Of a stretch of DNA of 56,530 bases, positions 16,148-25,908 are shown piece after piece. Within the stretch, counting starts at the first letter, position 1; each line of letters starts with the position of its first letter. Location of the stretch: the NCBI GenBank assembly GCA_022013685.1, contig JAKLPV010000114.1:1-56530 (forward strand), written 5' to 3'. The stretch is from Anaerolineae bacterium (lineage in GTDB: Bacteria > Chloroflexota > Anaerolineae > Anaerolineales > Villigracilaceae). Below the pieces are notes generated by a model that had not been told where the DNA came from, searched no databases, and saw only the letters and a program-made list of their open reading frames with translations. Position numbers and translations under genes: made by a program.

Positions 16148-18781
16148 ATGAGAAACTTGCAAAAACTTTTCAGACCCACCCAAACGCGGGAACGCGTTAT
16201 TGACATCCTTGTGTTGGGGCTTTTTTATATTGTACTGTTCAAGCCAATGTTTGATGTAAGTGGGCCTGTTACCGCAGCCCTGGTTACCATTCCTGTTGCG
16301 GCGGCTGGATGGCTTTTCGGCCCCAGGGCAGGTCTAATTGCCGGGGGTGTGAGCATTTTCGTGAATGCTGCTCTTTTTTTTATAGCGGAAGGGATACCCG
16401 GCTTGACATTATTCACTGCCGGTTGGCCGGGAAATCTAATGGTAATAGCCGCCGGCTACAGTGTGGGGTTGCTCAAAAAAGAAGTAGCCAAACGTTCAAA
16501 AATGAGTATCGAATTAAATTTCAGTAAAAGATTCATCACGCTGATAAGCATTGCAACCAGGAATATTTTAGACCCCAAAACACCAGATCAAAAATACTAC
16601 TACCTTGCCAATCATTTGGCCAATTTGTTCGTCGCCGATTATGCCTATATCCTGTCTTGGGACTCGGTTCAAAAGAAAATGGAGCTGCTCACATCTACAC
16701 GACCGGTAGAAAAACCTTTTACTGATATTGTCTTGACCTCTGGCCCGCCGGTTACCGATTTATTTGTACTAACAGGCAGGCAAGCGCTGGTGATCAATCC
16801 CAGGCTGGGGCCACCTTATATTGTCGATTTTTCAACAATAACAGAGTTAAAAATATCAGTTGATTCCGAATTGGCCGTTCCACTCATCGCGGGAGAATAT
16901 AGGTTTGGCGTGGTCATTTACGGGTTTGGTTCAAACCACCTTTTTTCAGGCGAAGATTTAATATATGCGCAGTTGGTTGCATCCCAGATTGCGCTTGCGC
17001 TTTGGACAGCCGAACAGAATGAAAAAATAAAGAGGCAATTGGCCGAAGCCAATTCGCTTGCCAAAATTACACATGCGCTAAGCGAAACAGAGCGAATAGG
17101 GATTGAAACAGTCTTGCAATACATCGTCGAATCTGCCAGGGAACTGATTCCCGCTGCCGAGCACATCACCTTGCATATGATTGACGAAGAAAGACAACTT
17201 TTGATTCCCAGGGCAATTACAGGACAAAAGGATCGTTCTTCAAAACAGTTAAATATTCGCGTCGGGCAAGGAATTGCAGGCCATGTCGCCTTAACAAAGC
17301 AAGCGCTCAACATTCCTGATGTCCAAGATGAGCCTCTTTTTTATTCATCCACTGAAAGACCCCTTACATATCGATCCCTTACTGTTGCGCCCATTCAAAG
17401 CAATGACCGATGTGTTGGTACCATCAGCGCCGACAGCCAACAGGCAAATGCATTTCAAGCAAACGATTGTCGTTTGCTTGAAATGCTGGGTACCCAGGCT
17501 GCGATTGCAATCGATAATGCCAGCCTGATAGAGAAAACCCGCGAGGATTTGCGGGAGATAAATTCTTTGTATGAGATCACCCGCGGCCTGGCTGCAACCT
17601 TGGATCCAGACCAACTCATGCGGGAAATTACAGAGCTCCTGCAGAACAACTTCGGGTACTATCATGTGCAAGTATTTGTGTCAGAACCCGAAAACGGGTA
17701 TATGATTATGCGCCACGCCAGTGGAGAAAATGCGGAAATACTCCTGGCCCAGGGCTACCGCCTGGCGATTGGAGACGGCATTGTGGGACATGTTGCCGAA
17801 GTAGGTGAGTCATTTGCGACCAACCACGTGGAAGATGTCGTCTTTTTTAAGCGCAACCCTTTACTCCCGCGCACACAATCGGAGTTATGTGTTCCGATCA
17901 AAATTAATAATCAAGTCTTGGGCGTTCTCGACATCCACGAAGTACCGCCTCGCATTTTTACAGACCGTCAAATAAAATTAATGACAGCCATTGCCGATCA
18001 ATTGGCTGTTGCCTTGCAAAAGGCAGAACTCTACAGCGATTTGCAAAAGTTGCTGCGCAAAGAAAAAGAAACCAGGGCACAACTAATTCAAATCGAGCAG
18101 CTTTCAGTCATCGGGCGTTTACTGGCTTCTGTTTCGCACGAGTTAAACAACCCGCTGCAAGCCATTCAAAATGCGCTTTTCCTTATCAAAGGAGATGCGA
18201 ATCTTTCAGAGCAAAGCCGGCAAGATTTGGATATTATTTTATCTGAAACAGAGCGAATGTCATTGCTCATTGGCCGCTTGCGAGCTACTTATCGAACATC
18301 CCAGTCGGAAGATTACAAGGAAACCATCTTGAATGTAATCGTTGAAGATATTTATGCCCTGACCTCAACTTTTATGCGCCATAAGAGCATCATCTTTAAT
18401 TTTCAACCCGATCCCGCCTTGCCCCAAATATATGCTATCCCTGATCAAATTCGACAGGTGATTTTGAATTTGTTTATGAATGCAATAGACGCCATGCCGC
18501 GTGGCGGCCAACTCACGGTTACCACCCAGTATATTCCAGATGATGAACAGATACTGGTCAAGGTCAGCGACACAGGTTTGGGCATCGAAGAATCGATTTT
18601 GCCAAACATCTTCAACGCTTTTATCACCAACAAGGAAAGCGGAACCGGGTTGGGCCTGACAATCTCACACGAAATCATTCAAAAACATGACGGGCGCATC
18701 CTTGCAGAAAATAACCCCGAACGAGGCGCGGTCTTCAGCATCTGGCTTCCGGTCAGTCCAAAACGTAAAGGTAAAAAATGA
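16148..18781 (+). CDS. Membrane sensor histidine kinase with three GAF-type domains
   Basis: An 877-residue kinase. Residues 17-110 contain four or five membrane helices with short loops, so the input may be sensed in the membrane. Three GAF-type modules follow, at about 130-295 (divergent), 300-465 and 470-640. The HisKA helix has H664 in SVSHELNNPLQ, and the ATPase domain has the N box NLFMNAIDAMPRGG and G boxes DTGLGIEE and GTGLGL. The stop overlaps the next start in ATGA (18778-18781), so the kinase and the OmpR-type regulator are almost certainly a cognate pair. HELNNPLQ is typical of NtrB/HisKA-type kinases. Ligand unknown. Confidence 0.92.
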   Translation: MRNLQKLFRPTQTRERVIDILVLGLFYIVLFKPMFDVSGPVTAALVTIPVAAAGWLFGPRAGLIAGGVSIFVNAALFFIAEGIPGLTLFTAGWPGNLMVIAAGYSVGLLKKEVAKRSKMSIELNFSKRFITLISIATRNILDPKTPDQKYYYLANHLANLFVADYAYILSWDSVQKKMELLTSTRPVEKPFTDIVLTSGPPVTDLFVLTGRQALVINPRLGPPYIVDFSTITELKISVDSELAVPLIAGEYRFGVVIYGFGSNHLFSGEDLIYAQLVASQIALALWTAEQNEKIKRQLAEANSLAKITHALSETERIGIETVLQYIVESARELIPAAEHITLHMIDEERQLLIPRAITGQKDRSSKQLNIRVGQGIAGHVALTKQALNIPDVQDEPLFYSSTERPLTYRSLTVAPIQSNDRCVGTISADSQQANAFQANDCRLLEMLGTQAAIAIDNASLIEKTREDLREINSLYEITRGLAATLDPDQLMREITELLQNNFGYYHVQVFVSEPENGYMIMRHASGENAEILLAQGYRLAIGDGIVGHVAEVGESFATNHVEDVVFFKRNPLLPRTQSELCVPIKINNQVLGVLDIHEVPPRIFTDRQIKLMTAIADQLAVALQKAELYSDLQKLLRKEKETRAQLIQIEQLSVIGRLLASVSHELNNPLQAIQNALFLIKGDANLSEQSRQDLDIILSETERMSLLIGRLRATYRTSQSEDYKETILNVIVEDIYALTSTFMRHKSIIFNFQPDPALPQIYAIPDQIRQVILNLFMNAIDAMPRGGQLTVTTQYIPDDEQILVKVSDTGLGIEESILPNIFNAFITNKESGTGLGLTISHEIIQKHDGRILAENNPERGAVFSIWLPVSPKRKGKK

Positions 18782-19581
18782 ACAGTAGCAGCAAAATTCT
18801 GATCATTGACGATGAAGCCTCCTTGCGCCAAACCCTGGCGCGCATTTTGCAACAGGCAGGCTTTGAAGTGACCACGGCCCAAGATGGTGAACAGGGCCTG
18901 TCTTTCATGCAGACAACCTCGTTCGAGTTGGTATTTATGGATATTCGCATGCCCGGGATGCCCGGGCTGGAAGTGCTCGAATTTGTACGCAGCCAACACC
19001 CCAACCTGCCGGTCGTTTTGTTCACCGCCCAACCCGACCTAAATTCGGCGGTCGAAGCCCTTCGGCGCGGCGCAACAGATTACTTATTGAAACCGCTCAA
19101 GCCCGAAACGATTATCGAACGCGCCCGCACCATTCTGGCTGCCCAACAAAAGGACCGCCGTCGCCGCGAGATACAAGCTCATATTGAGCTGTTACAGGCG
19201 GAACTAAAAGCCCTCGATTCTGAAAATGTCGGATCGTTACCCCTATATTCGCCGACCATTCCACAAACAGACCGATATCTCAAGCGCGGGGCGCTCGTGC
19301 TGGACACCCATGCCCGCAGGGTGAGCGTTGATGAGCGCGCGGTCAGCCTGGCTGCAGCTTCGTTTGACTTTCTGCTTGTGCTTGCGAGGCACGCGCCTAA
19401 AGTCGTTGATTACAAAACCCTGGTTACCGAGGCCCAGGGCTACCAGGTGGATGCGCGTGAAGCCCAGGAATTATCCAAGTGGCACATCCATAATATCCGT
19501 CAGGCTATCGAACCAGATCCGCGCGCGCCGATTTATTTATTTAACGTACGCGGGATTGGCTACCGTCTCATGGCAGACTGA
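18778..19581 (+). CDS. OmpR-type response regulator (receiver plus winged helix)
   Basis: A 267-residue DNA-binding regulator. The receiver (residues 1-125) has phosphoacceptor D55 in MDIRMPGMPG and lysine in YLLKPLKPE. A helical linker of about 30 residues follows. The C-terminal trans_reg_C winged helix (about 165-267) contains AASFDFLLVLARHAPKVVDYKTL and ends in the wing NVRGIGYRLMAD. It is translationally coupled to the upstream kinase. A terminator follows at 19610-19639, so it ends the operon. Target genes cannot be read from the sequence. Confidence 0.92.
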   Translation: MNSSSKILIIDDEASLRQTLARILQQAGFEVTTAQDGEQGLSFMQTTSFELVFMDIRMPGMPGLEVLEFVRSQHPNLPVVLFTAQPDLNSAVEALRRGATDYLLKPLKPETIIERARTILAAQQKDRRRREIQAHIELLQAELKALDSENVGSLPLYSPTIPQTDRYLKRGALVLDTHARRVSVDERAVSLAAASFDFLLVLARHAPKVVDYKTLVTEAQGYQVDAREAQELSKWHIHNIRQAIEPDPRAPIYLFNVRGIGYRLMAD

Positions 19582-19609
19582 CCGCCGTTCTTTTGCTGTA
19601 AGCTGGCCG

Positions 19610-19639
19610 AAACTGCTTTCTCCCCGAAGGCAGTTTTTT
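19610..19639 (+). terminator. Rho-independent terminator after the kinase/regulator operon
   Basis: AAACTGC..TT pairs with AA..GCAGTTT (10 pairs including one G-U) around a 7-base loop, followed by a T-run. Confidence 0.75.
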
Positions 19640-19717
19640 GTTGCCGCCAACTTTCACCAACTTTTCGGGGCAAATCCCCATCTCTCAACTTGACAGAAGT
19701 AGATCAAAATATGATGG

Positions 19718-21334
19718 ATGGACACTGTAAATTCTCCCAATCTCCGTATCCTGGTTGTCGATGACCACCCCAGCACGGCCACCACCCTGGCGCGCGCGAT
19801 TTCGCAAATCAGCCCACATCTTGATGTCATTTCAGCCAGGAGTGGAGAAAATGCGCTTACCTTGGTGCAAGACAAGCCGGTTGATTTCCTGATCACCGAC
19901 ATGATGATGACCGGCATGAATGGTCTCGAACTGATCGAGAAGCTGCAATCGCACCCGGCGGGGCGGCCATCGTATATCATGCTGGTAACAGCCTATGACA
20001 TTCCTGGCTTGAAAATTACCGCCCGGCGGCTGCGTGTCAATGAAATCATCATCAAGCCGGTTCGGCCTGAGCGTGTTTGCCAGCTTGTGGTAAAAGCCAT
20101 GGAAGATCTGGGGAGCGAAGCTCCTTCACAGGGGCCAGAGACAAAATCCGTTTTGAAAATCCTGATCGCCGATGACTTGCCGGATAACGTTTCCCTGCTG
20201 GTCCGCTACCTGACCAATGAAGGTTACGCTTGTATTTCCGCCTGCAATGGAGAAGAAGCGCTTGCCAAGGCGCGCACTGAACTGCCCGATCTGGTTTTGC
20301 TCGACATGAACATGCCCATTAAAGACGGTTTCCAGACTTTGCAGGAAATTCGTTCAGACCCGGCAATCGGGCACATCCCGGTCATCATCCTGACTGCGGC
20401 CCGGCTCGAAGCGATGGATATGCAATCGGCCCTGAATATGGGCGCGGATGACTACGTGACGAAGCCCTTCGACCGCCGCGAACTTTTGGCGCGCATCCGC
20501 ACCCGTTTACGAGTCAAGGAAGCCGAGGATGTCATCCGCCGCCGCAACAAAGAGCTTAACCTGCTGCCCGAAATCGGGCGTGAGTTGAGCGCCCGGCCGG
20601 ATGTAAACGAACTGACCGATATTATTCTGCGTCGCACGGTTGAAACACTGGGGGCGTTTTTAGGGCATCTCATTTTGCTTGAACCGCAAGGGATTGTTCA
20701 CAAGAAGCATCGTGTCTCATCAGAAAATGATTTTGTGTCAGAGCTGCCGGATTTGACTCCCTTGCTGGCTCAGGTTAAGAATACTCGACAGGGGTTTGTG
20801 ATTGGCGATGTTCGCAAAGACGCGCGTTGGCCGGTTGTAGAAGGAGACTCGTCACGTTCGGTGGTGGTTGTGCCGATGTTTGGCCGTTTTGGTCTGCTCG
20901 GTTTACTGGTACTGGTGCATGAATACCCTGATTATTTCTCGTTTGAACACATGCTTCTCTTGCAGGCAATTGCCAGTCAGGCGGCGATTGCAATGGAAAA
21001 TGCCAATCTCTTTACAGAAATGGCGCAGGACCGCAAACGCTTAAATGCGGTTTTACAGTGTGCAGTAGACGCAACATTGGTCCTGGATAACGACAAGAAA
21101 CTGGTGCTTTTCAATACTGCCGCTGAACAATTATTTGCGAATTACGAAATTAAGCTCGGCAAGCTTTTGGTTTTGGAGCCCGGTTGCGATTCGCTTGAAC
21201 AGCTTTTGGGAAAGGCCGATGATATCAAAACCCAACAGACAGGCGAAATTGTTTGGCCTGACAAGCGAACATTTATAACCATAATTACCCCGATGGATGA
21301 TGGGTATGTTATTGTTTTGCGCAATATCTCATAA
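19718..21334 (+). CDS. Double receiver-GAF-PAS protein without output domain
   Basis: A 538-residue cytoplasmic protein. The first receiver (about 9-125) has VVDDHP and phosphoacceptor D in ITDMMMTGMNG. The second (about 145-260) has IADDLPDN, the phosphoacceptor in LLDMNMPIKDG and KPFDRREL. A coiled segment leads to a GAF domain (about 290-430) and a C-terminal PAS domain (about 445-538) that ends the protein. There is no kinase, DNA-binding, GGDEF or HD-GYP output, so it must act by protein contact or phosphotransfer. The ATG at 19718 is the only usable start; two ATGs just upstream are in another frame that stops quickly. It precedes the binding-protein/sensor cassettes by 26 bases. Confidence 0.88.
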   Translation: MDTVNSPNLRILVVDDHPSTATTLARAISQISPHLDVISARSGENALTLVQDKPVDFLITDMMMTGMNGLELIEKLQSHPAGRPSYIMLVTAYDIPGLKITARRLRVNEIIIKPVRPERVCQLVVKAMEDLGSEAPSQGPETKSVLKILIADDLPDNVSLLVRYLTNEGYACISACNGEEALAKARTELPDLVLLDMNMPIKDGFQTLQEIRSDPAIGHIPVIILTAARLEAMDMQSALNMGADDYVTKPFDRRELLARIRTRLRVKEAEDVIRRRNKELNLLPEIGRELSARPDVNELTDIILRRTVETLGAFLGHLILLEPQGIVHKKHRVSSENDFVSELPDLTPLLAQVKNTRQGFVIGDVRKDARWPVVEGDSSRSVVVVPMFGRFGLLGLLVLVHEYPDYFSFEHMLLLQAIASQAAIAMENANLFTEMAQDRKRLNAVLQCAVDATLVLDNDKKLVLFNTAAEQLFANYEIKLGKLLVLEPGCDSLEQLLGKADDIKTQQTGEIVWPDKRTFITIITPMDDGYVIVLRNIS

Positions 21335-21360
21335 AACAATTTCAATAAAGGAGCAATATT

Positions 21361-22392
21361 ATGCCAGACAAAAAGAATTCTCAAGGAAAGCACCAAAAAA
21401 TTTGGGCGATATTCTCATTGCTAATTATTGCCTCCCTGCTCTTGAGCGGCTGTGGCAGCCCACAAGATGCCAAGGTATATCGAATTGGAATCTTGTCTGG
21501 TTTGGATGCCTTTCAGCCAATCACAGATGGTTTCAAAGCGCAGATGACAGAATTAGGCTATGTAGAAGGCGAAAATGTTATCTACGATGTGCAGTTGGTC
21601 AGCAATGTTGCCAATGAGGAAGGAAAAGCGCGGGAAATCCTTGAGAAATTTGTAGCAGACGAGGTTGACTTGATTTTTACGTTTCCCACGGGAGCGGCCT
21701 CTATAGCCAAGGAAGCCACAGCTGGGACAAATATTCCCGTGGTTTTTGCCAATACAAATGTAGAGGGAAGTGACCTGATCAAAAATGTTCGTGAACCTGG
21801 CGGAAATCTTACCGGGGTACAGTCGCGAGGTCCTGACCTGGCCCCCAAGCGACTCGAGTTCCTTCAACAGATCGCGCCTGAAGTTAAGAAAGTTTTGATC
21901 TTGCATAATCCGGATTATGCATCCAGCCTGGGGTCATTGAAGCTCCTGGAGCCAGCCGCTTTGGGACTTGGTATTGAGCTAGTAGTAGTTAACATTCAAA
22001 ATGTGGCAGATATCGAGACTGGTTTACAGCAGCAAATCCAGGATGGGCAAGTCATGATTGATGCGATCCTGGTCATCCCTGAACCTGTGAATCAATCCCC
22101 TGAAGGCTGGAAAGCTATCAGTACATTTGCAACAGAACACAACCTGCCAGTGGCCGGCAGCACGGCTGGCCAGATTGGCCAGGGAGCAATTTTCACCTAC
22201 GCTCCAGATAATATCGAGATAGGTAAGCTGGTTGCCCCTTTGGCGCAGAAGATATTGCAAGGAGCGCCTGCTGGTACCCTGCCTATTGTGACGCCCGAAG
22301 GGTGGTTGCGCATCAACTACAAGCGGATTTTAGACCTTCAGCTGGCGGCACCCGAAGGTCTGTTGAAACAGGCGAATGAGATTATTCGCTAG
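21361..22392 (+). CDS. Orphan ABC_sub_bind-family lipoprotein, cassette copy 1
   Basis: A 343-residue lipoprotein of the PF04392 / TrpX-like binding-protein family. A hydrophobic segment leads to the lipobox LLSGCGS near residue 31, and the mature domain starts VYRIGILSGLD. Family marks include GFKAQMTELGYVEGENVIYD, NIPVVFAN and EPGGNLTG. Clear AAAGGAG precedes the ATG. No permease or ATPase gene is near; instead a dCache membrane sensor follows by 100 bases. This suggests a receptor role, binding a small ligand and presenting it to the sensor, as LuxP does for LuxQ. The signal peptide and the C-terminal EGLLKQANEIIR are almost identical to copy 2, while the ligand domain is under about half identical by eye. 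Confidence 0.88.
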   Translation: MPDKKNSQGKHQKIWAIFSLLIIASLLLSGCGSPQDAKVYRIGILSGLDAFQPITDGFKAQMTELGYVEGENVIYDVQLVSNVANEEGKAREILEKFVADEVDLIFTFPTGAASIAKEATAGTNIPVVFANTNVEGSDLIKNVREPGGNLTGVQSRGPDLAPKRLEFLQQIAPEVKKVLILHNPDYASSLGSLKLLEPAALGLGIELVVVNIQNVADIETGLQQQIQDGQVMIDAILVIPEPVNQSPEGWKAISTFATEHNLPVAGSTAGQIGQGAIFTYAPDNIEIGKLVAPLAQKILQGAPAGTLPIVTPEGWLRINYKRILDLQLAAPEGLLKQANEIIR

Positions 22393-22492
22393 AGATTTTG
22401 ATGTTGTTTTACCTGGGCCTGCCCCTGGAATAATCGATGGTTTTAGGCGGAGATAGGCCGGTATCTCCGCAAAGCAAACCCAATGGGACGAG
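22393..22492 (+). repeat. Conserved intergenic linker, copy 1, with a 9-bp hairpin
   Basis: About 93% identical by eye to 25808-25908. It contains a perfect stem GCGGAGATA/TATCTCCGC (22447-22470, 6-base loop) 22 bases before the sensor ATG. It is better conserved between the copies than the flanking ligand domains, so it may be a functional RNA element or a recently homogenised segment. Confidence 0.8.
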
Positions 22493-24718
22493 ATGACTAT
22501 GAATGCTAATAAAAATGGAACACAACCTGCGCGAAGCCTGACCGCAACACTGGCGATTGCCTTCTTTGGCTTGAGTATCGTCATCCTGCTCGCGAATGGC
22601 ACCCTGGCAATCTTTACCAACTACTCAGCCTACCAGGAGACTGTTGCCATCAGGCAACAGCTCATCGCCCAGGAAGCCAGCAAAACTGTTACCAGTTTCA
22701 TTCAGGAGAAATTCAGCGTTCTGGAAACTTCGGTCGAGTTTGGCAACCCTGTTACTGCAAACTCTGCAACACGTCAAACAGTTCTCGAAAACTTATTGGG
22801 CTTGCAGCCCGCCTTTCGGCAGTTGACTTTGCTCAATCCAGGTGGTCGTCAAGTTTCTACCCTGTCCCGTCTGTCATCCACATTGTCAGCGCAGTTTGAG
22901 TCCCAACTCAAAGGGGATGATCTGCTTGCCCAAACCAAAGATGGACAGAGATTTATCAGTCCTGTTTACATTGACGATTTGACCAGTGAGCCATTAATCG
23001 TTATCGCAATTCCCGCCCAAAATGCATTTGGGGATTTTCAGGGCGTACTCGTTGCCGAGCTGAACCTGAAGTTTATCTGGGATTTAGTTGACCAAATCGA
23101 AGTGGGTGAAACCGGCTATGCTTACGTGGTCGATAACCAGGGTAACCTGATTGCGTTTGGTGATACAGCCCGCGTGCTGCGCGGTGAAAATGTCGCACAA
23201 ATCAGCGAAGTGGCCGCGTTTATCGAGAATCCGTCTGCGCTGGAAGATCTAACTCCAGAAATTGTGTCTTATACCGGTTTGATTGGGGAAACCGTGGTGG
23301 GTAGCTATGTTCCTCTTGGTTCACCGCAATGGGCGGTCGTGACCGAATTACCAACAGCTGAAGCAAATCAACCCATCGTTCAGAGTCTGATAGCAAGCTT
23401 CATCACTATTTTAGCATTCGCGGTTCTGGCCGGCGTGGCCGGCCTCTTCCTGGCCCGCCGCCTAGCGACCCCCCTGATCGAACTTTCTCATGCTGCAACC
23501 GAAATTGCGGGCGGCAACCTGGCTGTGGAAGCAAAAGTCTCTGGCCCGGCCGAGATTGCCCAGGTTTCCGCTACTTTCAACACAATGACTCTCCGTTTGC
23601 GCGAGCTGATTGGTTCACTGGAACAACGCGTTGCAGAACGCACCAAAGCGCTATCCACGGTGTCTGAAATCAGTACGGCGGCTTCCACCATCCTTGATAT
23701 TGATGTCTTGTTACAAGAAGTCGTCAATCTCTCCAAAGAGCGCTTTGGCTTATACCACTCTCATATTTATTTATTGGATGACACAGGCGAAAATCTCGTT
23801 CTGGCCTCCGGTGCGGGAGAAGTTGGCCGCCAGATGGTTTCTGAAAAACGCTCCATTCCTCTCGATCGTGAACAATCGCTGGTAGCGCGCGCTGCGCGTG
23901 AACGCGAGGGCGTAACTATCAACGATGTGACCCAGGAGCCGGATTTCCTGCCCAACCCCTTGCTACCTGATACCCATTCCGAATTGGCCGTGCCAATGAT
24001 GGTCGGTGAAAAAGTGATTGGCGTGTTCGATGTGCAATCCGATATAGTCGGGCGCTTCACAGATGCAGATATCGCCGTTCAGACCACGCTGGCCTCACAA
24101 ATTGCATCAGCCGTACAAAATGCCCGCTCATACACAGAAGTCCAACACAGCCAGGAGCTTTTATCAGATGCGCTCAGAGTTGCCCGTATTGGCAATTGGG
24201 AATACGACCTGGAAAAAGACCTCTTTACCTTCAACGACCACTTCTACTCGATCTTCCGTACTTCTGTTGAACAGGTTGGCGGGTACAGAATCTCATCCGC
24301 CGACTATGCTCGAATTTTCGTCCACCCCGATGATGCGCCGCTTGTCGGGGCCGAAATTCAAAAAAGTATCGAATCCAAGGAACGCTTTTTTCAAGCAAAC
24401 CTGGAACATCGCATCATTTTTGCAGATGGTGAAATCGGCTACATCACAGTAAACATCAATTTGGAACGCGACGAGAACGGAAAGATACTCCGCTGGTATG
24501 GCGCGAACCAGGATGTTACCGAGCGCCGCCAATTGGAAGAACGAAACCGTCACCGCGCCGAATATGAAAGAAATCTCAACCTGATCACGCAGAAAATTCA
24601 GGGCACCACCTCCATGGAAGAAGCCCTGAAAATCACCGCGCGCGAATTGGGTCATGTTTTACAGGCAAAAACAAGTGCGCAATTAACACAGTCTGATCAA
24701 ACCATATCTAATAAATGA
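22493..24718 (+). CDS. Kinase-less membrane sensor dCache-HAMP-GAF-PAS, cassette copy 1
   Basis: A 741-residue receptor. An N-terminal helix (about 18-40) and a second helix near residue 300 (FITILAFAVLAGVAGLFLARRL) flank an extracytoplasmic dCache domain with the typical YISPVY-like segment and GETGYAYVVDNQGNLIA. A HAMP linker (about 320-385), a GAF domain (about 390-555), a PAS domain (about 560-685) and a conserved tail (ITQKIQGTTSMEEALKI) follow. There is no HisKA, ATPase, GGDEF or methyl-accepting region, so it needs a partner for output. The neighbouring binding protein is the likely ligand carrier and the soluble kinase at 31284-33164 a candidate partner. Confidence 0.88.
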   Translation: MTMNANKNGTQPARSLTATLAIAFFGLSIVILLANGTLAIFTNYSAYQETVAIRQQLIAQEASKTVTSFIQEKFSVLETSVEFGNPVTANSATRQTVLENLLGLQPAFRQLTLLNPGGRQVSTLSRLSSTLSAQFESQLKGDDLLAQTKDGQRFISPVYIDDLTSEPLIVIAIPAQNAFGDFQGVLVAELNLKFIWDLVDQIEVGETGYAYVVDNQGNLIAFGDTARVLRGENVAQISEVAAFIENPSALEDLTPEIVSYTGLIGETVVGSYVPLGSPQWAVVTELPTAEANQPIVQSLIASFITILAFAVLAGVAGLFLARRLATPLIELSHAATEIAGGNLAVEAKVSGPAEIAQVSATFNTMTLRLRELIGSLEQRVAERTKALSTVSEISTAASTILDIDVLLQEVVNLSKERFGLYHSHIYLLDDTGENLVLASGAGEVGRQMVSEKRSIPLDREQSLVARAAREREGVTINDVTQEPDFLPNPLLPDTHSELAVPMMVGEKVIGVFDVQSDIVGRFTDADIAVQTTLASQIASAVQNARSYTEVQHSQELLSDALRVARIGNWEYDLEKDLFTFNDHFYSIFRTSVEQVGGYRISSADYARIFVHPDDAPLVGAEIQKSIESKERFFQANLEHRIIFADGEIGYITVNINLERDENGKILRWYGANQDVTERRQLEERNRHRAEYERNLNLITQKIQGTTSMEEALKITARELGHVLQAKTSAQLTQSDQTISNK

Positions 24719-24784
24719 ACGCGCATCAATAAAAGTCAACCTTCGATATCAAGCAAGAACGAACCACAGAAAAGGAGCAATATT

Positions 24785-25807
24785 ATGTCAGACAAAAAGA
24801 ATTCTCAAGGAAAGCACCAAAAGATTTGGGCGATATTCTCACTACTAATTGTTGCATCCCTGCTCTTGAGCGGCTGTGGCAGCGCCGCTCAAGCCAAAGT
24901 GTACAAGGTGGGCATCCTGGTTGGCCTGGAATTTGTCACTCCCATCGCAGATGGTTTCAAGGCCGGCATGACTGACCTGGGCTATATCGAAGGCGAAAAT
25001 ATCATCTACGATGTTCAGACTGTTAACTTTGATATTCCCACATACCAGAGCGTCCTCAAGAAATTTGTAGATGACAAAGTGGACTTAATTGTTGTGACCC
25101 CAACCGAAGCCACGATCGAAGCAAAGATCATTGCGCAGGATACAAATATCCCTGTTGTCTTTGCCTTTGCTTTTACAGAGGGGATGGGCATCATCGACAG
25201 CGTTCGGGAGCCTGGCGGAAATATTACCGGCGTTCGCTTCCCCGGGATTGATATTACCGTCAAGCGCTTCGAGATACTGCGCGAAATCGCTCCTGACGCC
25301 AAACGAATTTGGATGCCTTATCAACGCGGTTACCCCATCGTAGCTCCTCAGTTGGAAGCGCTTGCTCCGCTAGCCAAGGCTGCCGGCGTAACGTTGATCG
25401 ATTTCCCAGCTGATAGCCCGGCTGAGATTCAAGCAGAATTGGCCGCGCGCTCAGCAACAGATGATATTGGCATGGATGCAATTCTGTTCCTCGTGGAGCC
25501 CCTGGCAACCTTGCCTGATGTATTTACAGCCGTGGGTAAATTTTCCTACGATCACCAGATTCCGTTTGGCGGGGTCTACAACTCTATTGACGGGTACAGC
25601 TCTCTCTTTGGCGTCAATGTAGATTTGGCGGAATCGGGCCGGCTGGCAGCGCCCCTGGCCGATAAAGTGCTCAAAGGAACCCAGGCAGGCACCATCCCGG
25701 CTTCCACACCAGAGAATTTTATCCAGATTAACTTCACGGTTGCCCAGCAGCTTGGCCTGACTGTTCCCGAAGGCTTGCTGAAGCAGGCGAACGAGATCAT
25801 TCGCTAG
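24785..25807 (+). CDS. Orphan ABC_sub_bind-family lipoprotein, cassette copy 2
   Basis: A 340-residue paralogue of the lipoprotein at 21361. The first 33 residues, including the lipobox LLSGCGS, and the last 12 residues are nearly identical to copy 1. The mature domain keeps VGILVGLE, GFKAGMTDLGYIEGENIIYDVQ, TNIPVVFAF and REPGGNITGV but differs widely elsewhere, which suggests a different ligand. AAAGGAG precedes the ATG. Again no transporter genes are adjacent and a dCache sensor follows 101 bases later. Confidence 0.88.
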   Translation: MSDKKNSQGKHQKIWAIFSLLIVASLLLSGCGSAAQAKVYKVGILVGLEFVTPIADGFKAGMTDLGYIEGENIIYDVQTVNFDIPTYQSVLKKFVDDKVDLIVVTPTEATIEAKIIAQDTNIPVVFAFAFTEGMGIIDSVREPGGNITGVRFPGIDITVKRFEILREIAPDAKRIWMPYQRGYPIVAPQLEALAPLAKAAGVTLIDFPADSPAEIQAELAARSATDDIGMDAILFLVEPLATLPDVFTAVGKFSYDHQIPFGGVYNSIDGYSSLFGVNVDLAESGRLAAPLADKVLKGTQAGTIPASTPENFIQINFTVAQQLGLTVPEGLLKQANEIIR

Positions 25808-25908
25808 AGATTCTGATGTTGTTTTACCTGGGCCTGCCCCTGGAATAATTGATGGCTTTCAGGCGGAGATAGGCCGGTATCTCCGCAAAGTTAAACCAAT
25901 GGGACGAG
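25808..25908 (+). repeat. Conserved intergenic linker, copy 2, with a 9-bp hairpin
   Basis: Second copy of the element at 22393-22492, differing at about six positions and one single-base indel. The hairpin (25863-25886) is identical in stem and loop, 22 bases before the sensor ATG. Confidence 0.8.

Noticed and set aside
22493..24718. Annotation of the dCache-HAMP-GAF-PAS protein as a histidine kinase
   Set aside because: No H-box or ATP-binding N/G boxes are present to the end of the frame. The same holds for 25909-27744 and 27792-31256.
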